From the NCBI GenBank assembly GCA_035235625.1, contig CP141140.1, forward strand, positions 47,859,351 through 47,923,350: a stretch of 64,000 nucleotides of DNA, read 5' to 3'. This document shows, piece after piece, positions 30,429-41,097 of this stretch (the first letter of the stretch is position 1; every line of letters begins with the position of its first letter). The position numbers and the translations under genes were made by a program. Source of the stretch: Saururus chinensis (taxonomy: Eukaryota > Streptophyta > Magnoliopsida > Piperales > Saururaceae). Below the pieces are notes generated by a model. The model saw only the letters and a list, made by a program, of their open reading frames with translations. It was not told where the DNA came from and did not search any database.

Positions 30429-31362
30429 TTAAGTGATGAAATCATTTACCTGAAGAAGGGTCAGACATCCAGCAATCCCAAAAGTCATGGCGTGACATGC
30501 TTTCCCCAACTCTTGGTATAGAAATACAAGTGTAGCACTGCCCCATGAATAAGCACCCGCTATGTCGAAGTCTGCAAGGAGGGAGAGATATGCCACGTGT
30601 ACATGACTGCTTATGGTATTCGCAAATATTATGGCCCCAAGTAAATATAATAAATAAGCCTGTGCATGCTGCTCGATAACTATCTTTGTAGTATCGGCTG
30701 GGAGCTCACAAAACTCACCTAAGAGCCATTGAAGGCTAACTCGGCTACCACGCATGGATGTAGCAAAAGGAGCTCTACCAAGGAGTCTAACTAATAAGTC
30801 TAAGTGACCTCTTTTTGACATGTCCATCATAGGAAGTCCATTGATGTGAAGTCCTAAGAGAACTGCCACATCCATAAGTGTGATGGTCATCTCTCCATAG
30901 GGTAGGTGAAACGTATGTGTCTCCCTCCATCTCTCAATGAGAGCTATCAATAAAGGCCGATTGAGACGGATGTACTATGGATGAATAAAATGTCTAAATC
31001 CTGCCCTCCATCTCTCAACGAGAGCTGTCAATAAAGGCCGATTGAGACAGATGTACTATGGATGAATAAAATGTCTAAATCTTGCCCGCTTGATATACGG
31101 TAACATATGCTCATCTACAGGCCAATGGTGGAGATATCTAAAATATTCGGTGCACTCAAGGCACCCAGGGTCCTATAATAAATTTTAAAATTTTAACCCA
31201 ACATAATTTATAATCTTAAAAAGTGAAACAAATTTTAAAAAGAGTTATCATACCTCTCTTCTCCAAATAGAAGCCGACCTATGTGACTCCTACTGTACAA
31301 GTACACTGTCATCAATCGGGCCTAGCCCGTAAGAAGGCTCTACATGATCCATATGATCTGTG
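30429..31362 (-). pseudogene. plant mobile domain (PMD/MAIN-like) coding region, copy 1
   Basis: Plant mobile domain of the MAIN/MAIL type. The first exon (31362-31256) reads MDHVEPSYGLGPIDDSVLVQ and SASIWRRE. A GT-AG intron at about 31255-31173 is followed by DPGCLECTEYFRYLHHWPVD (about 31110-31172) and then the core ERWRETHTFHLPYGEMTITL, MDVAVLLGLHINGLPMM and WLLGEFCELPAD. The last open stretch (30950-30429, 173 codons) is intact. Stops occur upstream, one in each copy of an 81-bp duplication. PMD proteins act in silencing and development in plants. In transposons the role is unknown. Confidence 0.87.
30923..31084. repeat. 81-bp tandem duplication inside the PMD
   Basis: Two adjacent 81-bp units (30923-31003 and 31004-31084), nearly identical, each encoding the FRHFIHP...NRPLL-AL-ERWR segment on the minus strand. 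81 is a multiple of three, so the duplication keeps frame. MULE2 has only one unit here. Confidence 0.93.
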
Positions 31363-31447
31363 GAGAATTAAGAGCATATCATCAATCATTAGGAACATAG
31401 AATCATACCTAAAATAGAGAATAAATAAAAGATTGATTATATATTTA

Positions 31448-32868
31448 CCAATCAACGAGAGGGTTTCTACATGATTTACTATTATGCCCACTTTGTTTAC
31501 ACCTCCTGCATTTATATCCTCCTCTACCATCTCTCTCCATAGTTCTATGGTCCATTGTATTCCTAATGCGAATAGACCGTGGGTGACCAGGTTGCCTTAT
31601 TGCTCTTAAGGGTATAACACAAAAGGTATATCCCTCTCCCAATAATCCCAGCAACGAGGAGAATAAAATTCTGCCAAGTACACATTTTTATAAGTGGAAG
31701 ATATGTAAAACAATGATGCTTGTATCAGCTCCCAATGATTTGCCCACACGGCAATAAGGTGCGAGCAAGGATAATAATAAACTTGAGGGATGTTGCATGT
31801 ACAAGTATGCATCGCCGCATTTACTACAACCATCTGACCACGAATTGACATCACTTCGTACTGACCGCTGTTGATCCTATTAACTATATACTCCCCAATT
31901 TTTCTTGTTTGTTCTCTAATTATCGCTTCCACTCGGGGAGTATATGGGGTGGCCATGGTAGATGTAATAGAATATTGTTTCACAAAAAATTTTATGACCC
32001 AATAAAAAATAGTTGACACTAAATCCTACATGGGTAATCCTCGGGCCCCCTTCAAGATGTTATTTAAACTTTTTGCTATATTTCTAGTCGTCATGCCAAA
32101 TCTCCTAAAATTATCGTAAGAGACCACTGTGTAGGATGCAATTCTCCTCCTAAAAGGAGATGTTCTGCCCTAGGACTCTCCTGACCAATCAAGTCCATTT
32201 TAGCATCAAACTTTTCTACTGTAAGTGCACAAGTTGCTGCCCCAATCAAGTCCGTCAATGTATCATTTTTAAACTCCTTAAAATTTGCTTTTATGTGACA
32301 GATGCAATAACGATGGTGGTACATAGGCTCCGGAAGAACCTCTGGCATGGCCTTTTGAAGCCCCTTATGTCGATTTGAAATGACAACGATGTTTGTCATG
32401 CCCATCAGTACATGATCCCTTAGTTCCATTAAGAACTATTTCTAATTCTCTCTATCTTCTTCTCTGACAAGCCCGAATGCTAGAGGAAATAACCCATTGT
32501 TTCCATTTATAGCCGTTGTAGCCATAAGAGCACCAAGATACCTGCCATACAAGTGAGTGGCATCAACACCAATCACAGGGATGCAATGTCGAAACCCCGC
32601 TATAGACGGCCCAAATGCCCAAAACAACTGCTTAAATCTCCTACACATGCCAACATTTGCACGAGGTACTTCATCATCCTCTAAGCAGTAGTGGGTGTCA
32701 GGAATCACTTCTTGCACTACCTTGAGGTACATTGGCAACAATTTATATGATTCCACCCAATCCCCATAAATAGCCTTGATCGCCAAATTCCTTGCTGCCC
32801 ATGCTTTTTTATAAGATATGTCAACATGAAACTTCTCCTTCATTCTTTAAATAATATCCCTTGGTATA
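31448..32868 (-). pseudogene. MULE transposase (DDE core, SWIM, CCHC), copy 1
   Basis: Cut-and-paste Mutator-family transposase. The N-terminal part seen is MKEKFHVDISYKKAWAARN. The first catalytic Asp lies in the block PVIGVDATHLYGRYLGALM (about 32545-32600). The second region, ISNRHKGLQKAMPEVLPEP with HHRYCICHIKANF, lies at 32270-32390. The SWIM finger is CTCNIPQVYYYPCSH (about 31745-31800, CxCx..CxH) and the zinc knuckle is CRRCKQSGHNSKSC (about 31465-31510). The reading frame is broken by a stop near 32430 and frame changes near 32090 and 31620. A likely natural end or splice donor follows NPLVDW at about 31448 (G-GTAAAT). The missing N-terminus means it could not bind its ends. Confidence 0.88.
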
Positions 32869-35461
32869 AATAAATGAAATAAAGAATTAATTGAACCGGG
32901 TCCAGTTCAAGGGGGTATGTGTTAAAAAAAATAGAAAAATTACCAATTGACCTTAAGAGGGAGACGACTGTCCTGACTAAATTCCAGGTCAGGGGAAAAA
33001 TAAAAAAAGTATGTGAAATGACTGTTTTACCCCTAGTAGTTAAGTTATCGTGTGATATTCACTTACCTGACTTAGGGGCTCCCGTTCAATGGACTATGAG
33101 TGATCTTAAAAACTCAAAAAATTCTCAGTGAGATATTAATGGGTATCCTAAATATAGGCTAAACCACTTAGTGAGAAAAATTCCCAGTGAGTGGTTAATT
33201 GACCATTTTGTCCGTAGGGTTTATCGTAAACTGTTAAGTCCACCTGGGTCAGTTCAAGGGGTTCACGACTTCGTCACATGCCAGGAAAATTGCACAGAGT
33301 CCATGAAGTCAAGTAGTACCCTTAAGTTCAATTTTGGACCCAATGGATGTTAGTAATGCTTTAAACCAAATGACAGAAATACCCCTTTGAGAGGACTGCT
33401 TGCGTAGGGTGCGAATGGAAGCACGAGTCAGTTTGAGATAGGAGCCTTGTGGGATGTCAATGACTTAAAATCAATATAAGGGCAGTGAAAAGACCAAAAT
33501 GACCCAAGGGAGGGTATCATACCCTAGGTGGTAGAATTGCCCTAATGCGCTTAAGGGCAGTATATTCCCTTTCCGCTGAAACGGATAACCTAGTTAACCA
33601 AGAGTTAAGGTACCCTAGAATGACGTTTAATGGCTTCAAAAAGAAAGGGTGCAACCAATAAGTGACACGAGGACCTTAACAAGTCACAGTGTCAAAGGAA
33701 AATAGAGGGAAAACCTTAATTTTTAGGGTTTAAGGCAGCATATTACATGTGTCTGCAACCCTGTACATCAATCAACTAGAGTATTAAATACATAACTCGT
33801 GCGATATGTTAGAGTTATCTAGATTATCAGGCTTGAATTTGCTGAGCCCTAGCCCTGCAAATGAGTGCAATGGGCCTTTATTTATTATTTATGCACTTGT
33901 ATGACTGCATGTTATTTTATGTTAATTATTTTGATGCATAATTTATTATTGATGCATTAATCAGTAACTTAAGGTTAACAAAGACTAATAAGAGATATTG
34001 GTTTAAGGTTAACGAAGACTAATAAGAGATATTGGTTGTCTTTCGATTTAGGGGAGAACACATAATTAAGATAAAGACTAAAATACCCTCCTTAGGGTTG
34101 GGACCAGTTCATGGAGTGAAAGGGACCCTAACATAAAATTTTACTTTAGTTAATGAACCGAGAGTGGTTATAGGAGTTCACTTGAGTCTCAAGGAGACTA
34201 TTAGGATTTGGGTTGTTCTCTGAGTCATAGCTCAGTGGATGAGCTATTTGTTGGGTTGATTCACAAGGTGAAGAGGATCCAAGTGGTTGGACAAATACTT
34301 GACTGGATGAAAATAATATACTCTAATTTTCAGAAGTTTGGGGGAGTCAATGGTCATAAAGAGCTGAGGCTTCTATGGATAAATTAGTAATATTTTAAAA
34401 GACTTTTTCTCTCGAGTTGGGGAATGGTGGAGATTGCAACACGCTTCTTCATCGCCACGATGGTTTTGGTATTGACCAGTGGGTCTTTACTGCAGGTCTC
34501 CCGCAGCTCTTCCCAGGACTATATAGTACATATGAAAAGCAAAGTTGTATGAGCATCATGGAAGGCTTGTGCTTCTCGCCAATATGTGTCCACGAACACA
34601 ATTGGGATCCTCTTCTCCAGATTCATGGCAGGCTATTGAGAGCCATGAAGATTTTGGTCAAGCTTTTGTTAAACAGTCTACTCTAATGTTGGAGTCTTTT
34701 GTCTAGAGATTTCTCGAGGGGCGAGTATTCTCCGAATGAATACACATTGATAGTATTAATTATTGAACAAGGGTCGTGAGATAATTAATAGCATTATTTG
34801 ATATTACTTGTTAATTAGACAAATGAAATGATTAAAGGAATTGCATAAAATGTAGGTTGTTTGAAAATACTTAAGCATTGCATGTGTGATGTTATGCTTC
34901 TTAGGATAGTGTAGTTTTAGGCAGAACTACGTCTAGATCCGATCTTGTTGGAAACATTAAAGATGTTGTCTGATGAGTATGTAGGCTACTAACATCGGGT
35001 GATGTTGGCCCGATCCAAAAAATATTAATTAAATCTTTTGCCCCTTTGGAAGCTCTTATCCTGAAGGCAGAAAGGTTCAATTGTTGTTGTTGTGGTTGTT
35101 TCAGTTTGGTTGGTTACAAATTCTCTAGGCGATGACAAGTGAGACCAGGAGGTGAGCACAAGATGAAGTTTTTCGTGTTTGCAACTCTGATACGTAAGCA
35201 TATCTTTAGCATTAGGGTCAACTTGTGATTTATTTTTAGACGGATGACGGACTTGTACTTAAATGGATAGGCTATTCTTTGTGGAATTTTCATACGTGTA
35301 ATAATGTCATATGATTTGATATTCGTATTTGTGAACCATAGTTATCATGACTTGGAAATTCAATCGAATGGTTTGTTTTATATTTAAGAAAAGAAAAAAA
35401 AATTCTCGTGACTTATCGTTTGTGCTATTTTAAAAGGCTTTTAAAAATCCGAGTCGTGACA
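32869..35461 (+). mobile_element. long-LTR family 1 fragment, copy A
   Basis: 2.6 kb of the LTR1 family in forward direction. It shares GAACCGGGTCC and the whole central part with copies B, C and D, and ends at the family terminus ...TTAAAAATCCGAGTCGTGACA. It joins MULE1 at its left without the family's other terminus. GCCGC, the first five bases after it, belongs to copy F. Probably a Ty3/gypsy long LTR. No coding region. Confidence 0.82.
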
Positions 35462-36181
35462 GCCGCGAAGGCTGCCAAAGCCAGGGCCGCCACGGTCAGG
35501 GCCAAGGCCAGTGTGGCTCCCTTCCTACCATTGTTCTGGTGACCGGAGAATCAAATTAATGTTACATAATTACGTGAACAATATATGTAGAAATCACTAT
35601 TAACATAATTTTTAATAAAATTAGCTAACTAATTCCCTACTAATCTCAACTCGAAATCCTACCTTAATGACCGAGTTGTTGTTGATCCACCACTGTTGGA
35701 GCCTTGCTTGTGTCTGGCCAAAAAATTTCAATGACGGCTCCTCCTCCTTCCCTTAACAGTCAAAATATAACCCCCTTCTATTAGCCCTAATTAGCCTTCT
35801 TATAAGCATGAGGATTAGGGTTCCTAATCCCCTTAGGTGTTGGGCTAAATAGTCTACTTGGGCCTATTTTTTTTTAATTTCCATCACCATAAATAATCAG
35901 GCCCGTAAAGTGACTTAAAAGGCCAATTTACGCATCCAATTTGGGTAAACGGGTCTAGTGTGCTATAGTCACCTTCAAACCGTCATATCTCCCTCATCTA
36001 AACTTTGATTTGCACATTCTAGGTAGCGTTTCAAAGCTTTTTCTGTCTACTTTGTATCCTTAAATGTTCTAGCACCAATTCCAACTGATGTTCAAGTTAT
36101 TCTCATGAGAAGTTTAAGGGTCTAACACCTTAATTTCCACATGGTCGACTTCGGGAATTTAGAAAATTCCCGGATGTTACA
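35462..36181 (-). mobile_element. LTR1 fragment, copy F (terminal part)
   Basis: 720 bp matching the last part of complete copy C (48380-49100) in the same orientation, ending at CGGATGTTACA. It has the subterminal hairpin CGGGAATTT-AGA-AAATTCCCG. Confidence 0.82.
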
Positions 36182-36661
36182 CTACCTAGGGAGTAAAGCT
36201 AGAACTTGGTCATAATACTCCCACACCTCTTGGTTTCCTTGAGTATTTTTATAGAATTTTTTTAACATTTTTACCACCGTGAACTGAACCTGGTTCACTT
36301 CTACTATTTTCTTTTATATATTTTTTAACCTCGGATGAGTCTGCAATTCCAACCCAGAATGGGCCGAACCCGGATACCCGCCTGCGGGTCGTCTTCCCCG
36401 TGGAGATGACTGCAGGGCTGCGGGTGGCACTTGGATTGAATCCAGCCGCCGCCAGTAGGGCTCTCCAATTTGGGTAAACAGCCCCTACGTGTTATAATCA
36501 ACTTCAAAAGATTGTATCTCTCTCATTCGAACTCCGATTCGCACATTTTTGGTGTCGTTTTGAAGCATTGAATAAGTTATTCATATGAGAATGTCAAGGG
36601 GTCCAACACCCTAATTTCCCATGGTCAACTTCAGGAATTTAGAGAATTCCTGGACGTTATA
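36182..36661 (-). mobile_element. LTR1 fragment, copy G
   Basis: Mid-part (ACTTGGTCATAATACTCCC, and CTGAACCTGGTTCAC close to the GAACCGGGTCC word) plus a terminal part of LTR1, ending GGACGTTATA at 36661. GCGGC follows. Confidence 0.75.
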
Positions 36662-39582
36662 GCGGCCGTGGATTTGGCTGCTGTTGTGCAGTCTGCCGGT
36701 TCATCGCATAAGAAAAAAATAGTAGAGGATTTCAGCTCTCGGCAATGCGGAGGCAGCCAGGGGCGGGTTGTGGAGCCTGGGCCTCCAGAACAGCTAGATG
36801 ACGGTAATTCGGTTAGTCCCAAGATGTTTCCCAGCCATGGTGGCTCACCATCACACCGATGAGTTGATTGAAAAAAAGGGTCCCCTTTCTGCCCCGGCTA
36901 GCCACCGGGGCAGGGCGTGTCATAAACGCCATGAGGCGGCGATCCAATTTCTCCTAGCCCTAGCTACACCGCGGCGGCCTGGGGTGGCACCACTAGAGGC
37001 TAGTCGGAATCTAGCCGGCTATGAAGAGGATGACCCTCATAGCGGGTCATCAGGTTCAACATGGGGCCAGGCCGGGTGATCCGAATCGTCCGACCCTTTT
37101 TTTTTAAAAGGAAATAAAAGAAGGGTTGAACCGGGTCCGTTTCATTAGGATAAAAATGTCAAAAAAATTAATCGTGGACCCTGAGAGGGGTGGGAGTATT
37201 CTAGCCAAGCTTCAGCTTAGGAAAAAATCTTAGAGACTATGAAATGACCCTTTTACCCTGATAGTTAAATTATCGTATAATATTAACTTAGCCAAGCTCG
37301 AGGCTCTGGTTCAGGGGCCTATGAGTAAAAAAATTAAAGAAATTTTCAATAAGATCTTAATGTGTGCCCTGAGTATAGACTAAACCACATAGTGAGGAAA
37401 AATCCCATTGAGTGGGTAATTGACCCTTTTGTCCTTAGGGTTTATGGTAAACCATTAAGCAAACCTGGGTCAGTTCAAGGGGTTCATGACCCCATCACAT
37501 GCCAGGAAAATTACACCGAGTACATGAAGCCAAGTAGTAACCTTGAGCCTAATTATGGACATATTGGTTGTCAATAAGGCTTTAAACAAAATAATAGAAA
37601 TACCCCTTTGAGTGGGCCCGCTCACATTCGTGTGAATGGAAGCGTGGGTCAGTTTGAGAGTGGAGCCTTCTGAGAGGTCAATGACTTAAAATAAATAAAA
37701 GGGTAGTGAGATGACCAAATGACCGAAGGGAGAGTACCATACCCTAGGTGGTAAAATTACCCTAATGCCCTTATAGGCATTATGTTCCCATTTTTACCAA
37801 AATTATTAACCTAACTACCAAGCATTAGGGTACGCTATAGTGATGTTAAATAGCTTCGAAAGGAAAGGTTGTGACCAATAAGTGACACGAAGACCTTGTC
37901 AGGTCATAGTGTCATGGGGAACAAGGAGAAGAATTCTAACTCTTAGGGTTTAAGGCAGCGTATTACATGTGTGCGCAACCCAATGCATCGATCAACTAGA
38001 TTATTATATACATAACTCGTGCGATGCATTAGAGTTAATTACACACTCATGCTTGAATTTGCTGGACCCTGGACCTACAAATGAGTGAAACAGGCCTTCA
38101 ATTATTATTATGTACTTGTATGTCTGCATGTTATTTATGTTGATTATTCTAATGTATGCTTTTATTATTGTTGCGTTAAGTTAAATCGGTAACTTATGGT
38201 TAATGGAGAACATCTAATGAAGATATCATGGAGTGAACAGGACCCCGGCATAGAATTAACCTTGGTTAATGAACTGAGGGTGGTTATGAGATGTTCTTTG
38301 AGACAACTCAGTTGATGAGCTATTTATTTGGCCAATTCACGATGTTAAAATGACCCAAATGGTTGGGCGAATACTTAACTTGATGAAAATAATTGAGTCT
38401 TTGTTTCATATGTTGGGGGAATCAATGGTCATAACGACCTGAGACTTCTAATTATACATTCATAATGTCTTAGAAGACATTTTCTCCCTGAGTTGGGATG
38501 GTGGAGATTGTGATACGCTTTCTACACTGCTACGACAGTTTGGGTATTGGCCAGAGAGGTCTCTACCGCAGATCTTCCGGAGAGTTGGGTATTGGCCAAA
38601 GAGGTTTCCACCGTGGGTTTCCTACTGGTATTCTGAGGACCATATAGTATGTACGAAAACAGAGTTGTATAAGCATCATGGAAGGCTTGTGCTTCTTGCC
38701 AATTTGTGTCCATGAGCACAGTTGGGATCCTCTTCTCTAGATTCGTGGCAGGCTATTGAGAGCCGTGGGGATTTGGATCAAGTTGTTGTTAAGTAATCTA
38801 CTCCAATGTTGTAATCTTTTGTCTGGAGATTTCTTGAGAGTCGAGTTATCTATGAGTGAATACATATTTGATAGTATTAATTATTGAACAAGGGTTGTGA
38901 GATAATCAATAACATTGTTTAATAATGCTTGTTTATTAGACAAGTGGAACGATTAAATGACTTGCAAAAAATATAGGTCGAAAATATTTAAGCATTGCAT
39001 GTGTGATGATATATATGCTTCTTAGGATAGTATAGTTTCTAGGCAAAACTATGTCTTGATCCGATCTTGTTGGAAACATTGGAGATGTTGTTTGATGAGT
39101 ACGTAGGCAACTAACATCGGGTGATGTTGGCTGAATCCGAAAAACATTAATAAAACCTTTTATCCTTTGGAAGCTCTTCTCCTAAGGGCAGAGAGGTTCC
39201 ATTGTTGTTGGGGTGATTGTTTGGTTTTGTTGGTTGAGGTTCTCGAGGCGACAACAAGTGAGACTGACATTGACCAGTAGAGGATGAAGTTTCTTCGTTT
39301 CTGCAACTCCAGTACGTAAGTGTATTATTAGCGTGAGAGTCAACTTAGTTATTTATTTTCAGGTAGATGATGAACTTGTACTTCGATGGATGAACTATTC
39401 TTATTGAATTTTGAGACGTGTAATAATATTATACAGTTTGATATTCGTATTTGTGAACTCCAGTTATCATGACCTGGATATTTAATTAAATGGTTCATTT
39501 TACCCTTAAGAAAAAGAAAACATTTCTTGTGATTTACTGTTCGTGCTATTTAGAAATGCTTTTAAAAATCCGGGTTGTGACA
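36662..39582 (+). mobile_element. LTR1 fragment, copy B
   Basis: 2.9 kb of LTR1 in forward direction, from the GC-rich central part (reverse counterpart at about 62240-62330 in copy D) to the terminus ...TTAAAAATCCGGGTTGTGACA. It aligns with copy A over its last 2.5 kb. Confidence 0.83.
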
Positions 39583-41097
39583 TGTAGGGCTTGGGCCAAA
39601 AGAACGGTTGGATTTCGATTAAATTCCAAAAACAGTTCATATGTACAATACTACACATATATGTACTATACACGACATGTTATATCCCCTGTTACAATTC
39701 AATATACCAAACTAGCACTTCTACATAGGACAATTTTGGTTTAATTTAATTTTAATGTTTACTTTTTTTTGCTGTGGGCCTGAAACCCGACCCACTGGGC
39801 CTAGCCCAGTGGCCCAATTTTGGGTCGGGTCAGTGGTTGATGACCTTAGGCCGGGTCTGAGGACGTCTTCAACTTCCCCATGGTTTTTTTTCAAAAGTAC
39901 AGAGGAAGGGAATGGGGACGGCGGCCCAGCGGAGATCTCCTGAAGGAAGTGGATGTTGCCGGAAGACCAGGAGACGCGGCCACGGCGAGCCATTCGTGGC
40001 TCCCATGGCCGACTCCACCGATTCCTGACGATAGTCAAATGCAACCAAAAATTCGGAGGTCTGGTGCAGCAACACTCACGGTGGCGCATGGTCGGATGGT
40101 GGTGGGTCCCGTACCCCCCTCCCCAATCCCGTTCCACATAGGCTGGTGGAGGTGGCAACAACAAACTGCCACCTTTCTGCAGCAGCACCAGTTTTCTCTC
40201 AAATCCTCTGGTGCTGTAGTAACTTTGCCCACACTGTGAGCTTCCGATCGTGGTGACTGGCGGCGAGCAGTACACAAAAGGGAATCAAGGCGGTAAGAAT
40301 CCCCTCTTCCCTACCCTGAGTATGGACCGCCATTCAACACCCACTAGCCAAAACAGAACAAGCGGTCAAAAAAGCTTCCCTTTGTGTGTGTGTTTGTTTA
40401 CTGTTTCCCCTTTCGGTGACTGAGCATTTGGCTGGAAGGAATAGTGGATTGCCCAGTGAAATAGGGTCATGACATTCTAGTGTAGAGGGGCCGCCCGATG
40501 GCTGGCCGGCGGTAGTCAACCAGAATTAAAAGGAAAATTTTTGCAAATTCACTTTTTTAAAAAATTACACAAATAGTGATCTCCGCACTTAACTAATCAA
40601 CTAATTACAGGAACATTGCTGATATTTCTATTTAGTATAAAAACAGTAAGGTGCAGATTTCAATAATCATACAATCTACATATTAATTATTCAATAAACA
40701 ATCACTAATCTCAACTCGAAACTAAGACAACAAACCTACCTCAAACGCTGGTTTGCTATTGATCCACAATCGCCGAAGCTCCACCTTCGACCGCCTTTTT
40801 CCACCCAATAACCTCTAATTTTTCTAATGCAGAGTTAGGGTTGTAATTAGGGGAGTACCCAAATAAATATAGAGAGGTAATAAGGGTTTAATTGGGTAAG
40901 GACTAAACCAAGTAGGATAGGGATTCCTAAGTGCTTCGTCCACCACTTAAGTGGGCATGCAATGAGCCCTGCAGATCTTTCTGCACAACCCAAAAATTGT
41001 CCTGCATACCCCAAATTCTGTAAATTCCGCAAAACACAAAAAAAGGAAAAAATTAGGAAAAATCTTGAAAAATACCTAAAATTTCCTGGACATTCTA
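39583..41097 (-). mobile_element. LTR-like fragment, copy H (related family)
   Basis: It has the same layout as the right part of LTR1/LTR2 copies: a GC-rich block, ACTAATCTCAACTCGAAA, a GTTTGCTATTGATCCAC block, and a terminal TTTCCTGGACATTCTA near 41097. It is a different subfamily. It adjoins MULE2, whose C-terminal coding region begins immediately to the right. Open frames in the GC-rich block (39720-40280) have no family resemblance. Confidence 0.55.

Larger units (their letters stand above)
29040..32868 (-). mobile_element. Mutator-like element with plant mobile domain, copy 1 (MULE1)
   Basis: Minus-strand coding pieces in order: MULE transposase (32868-32091), SWIM zinc finger (about 31606-31960), CCHC knuckle (about 31448-31560), plant mobile domain (about 31362-30429) and an acidic-to-basic C-terminal tail ending at the TGA at 29055-29057. 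The N-terminal MuDR DNA-binding region is missing: the element stops near 32868 where an LTR fragment begins. I found no terminal inverted repeats. Several stops and frame changes show it is inactive, though long stretches are still open. The combination of MULE and PMD is a known plant association. Confidence 0.88.

Noticed and set aside
33971-34038. 34-bp tandem repeat in LTR1 copy A considered as a functional element
   Set aside because: Only two units, absent from copy B, so it is a local slippage event.
39720-40280. A 184-codon minus-strand frame and overlapping plus-strand frames
   Set aside because: Low-complexity, GC-rich part of an LTR-like fragment, open on both strands, with no recognisable domain.
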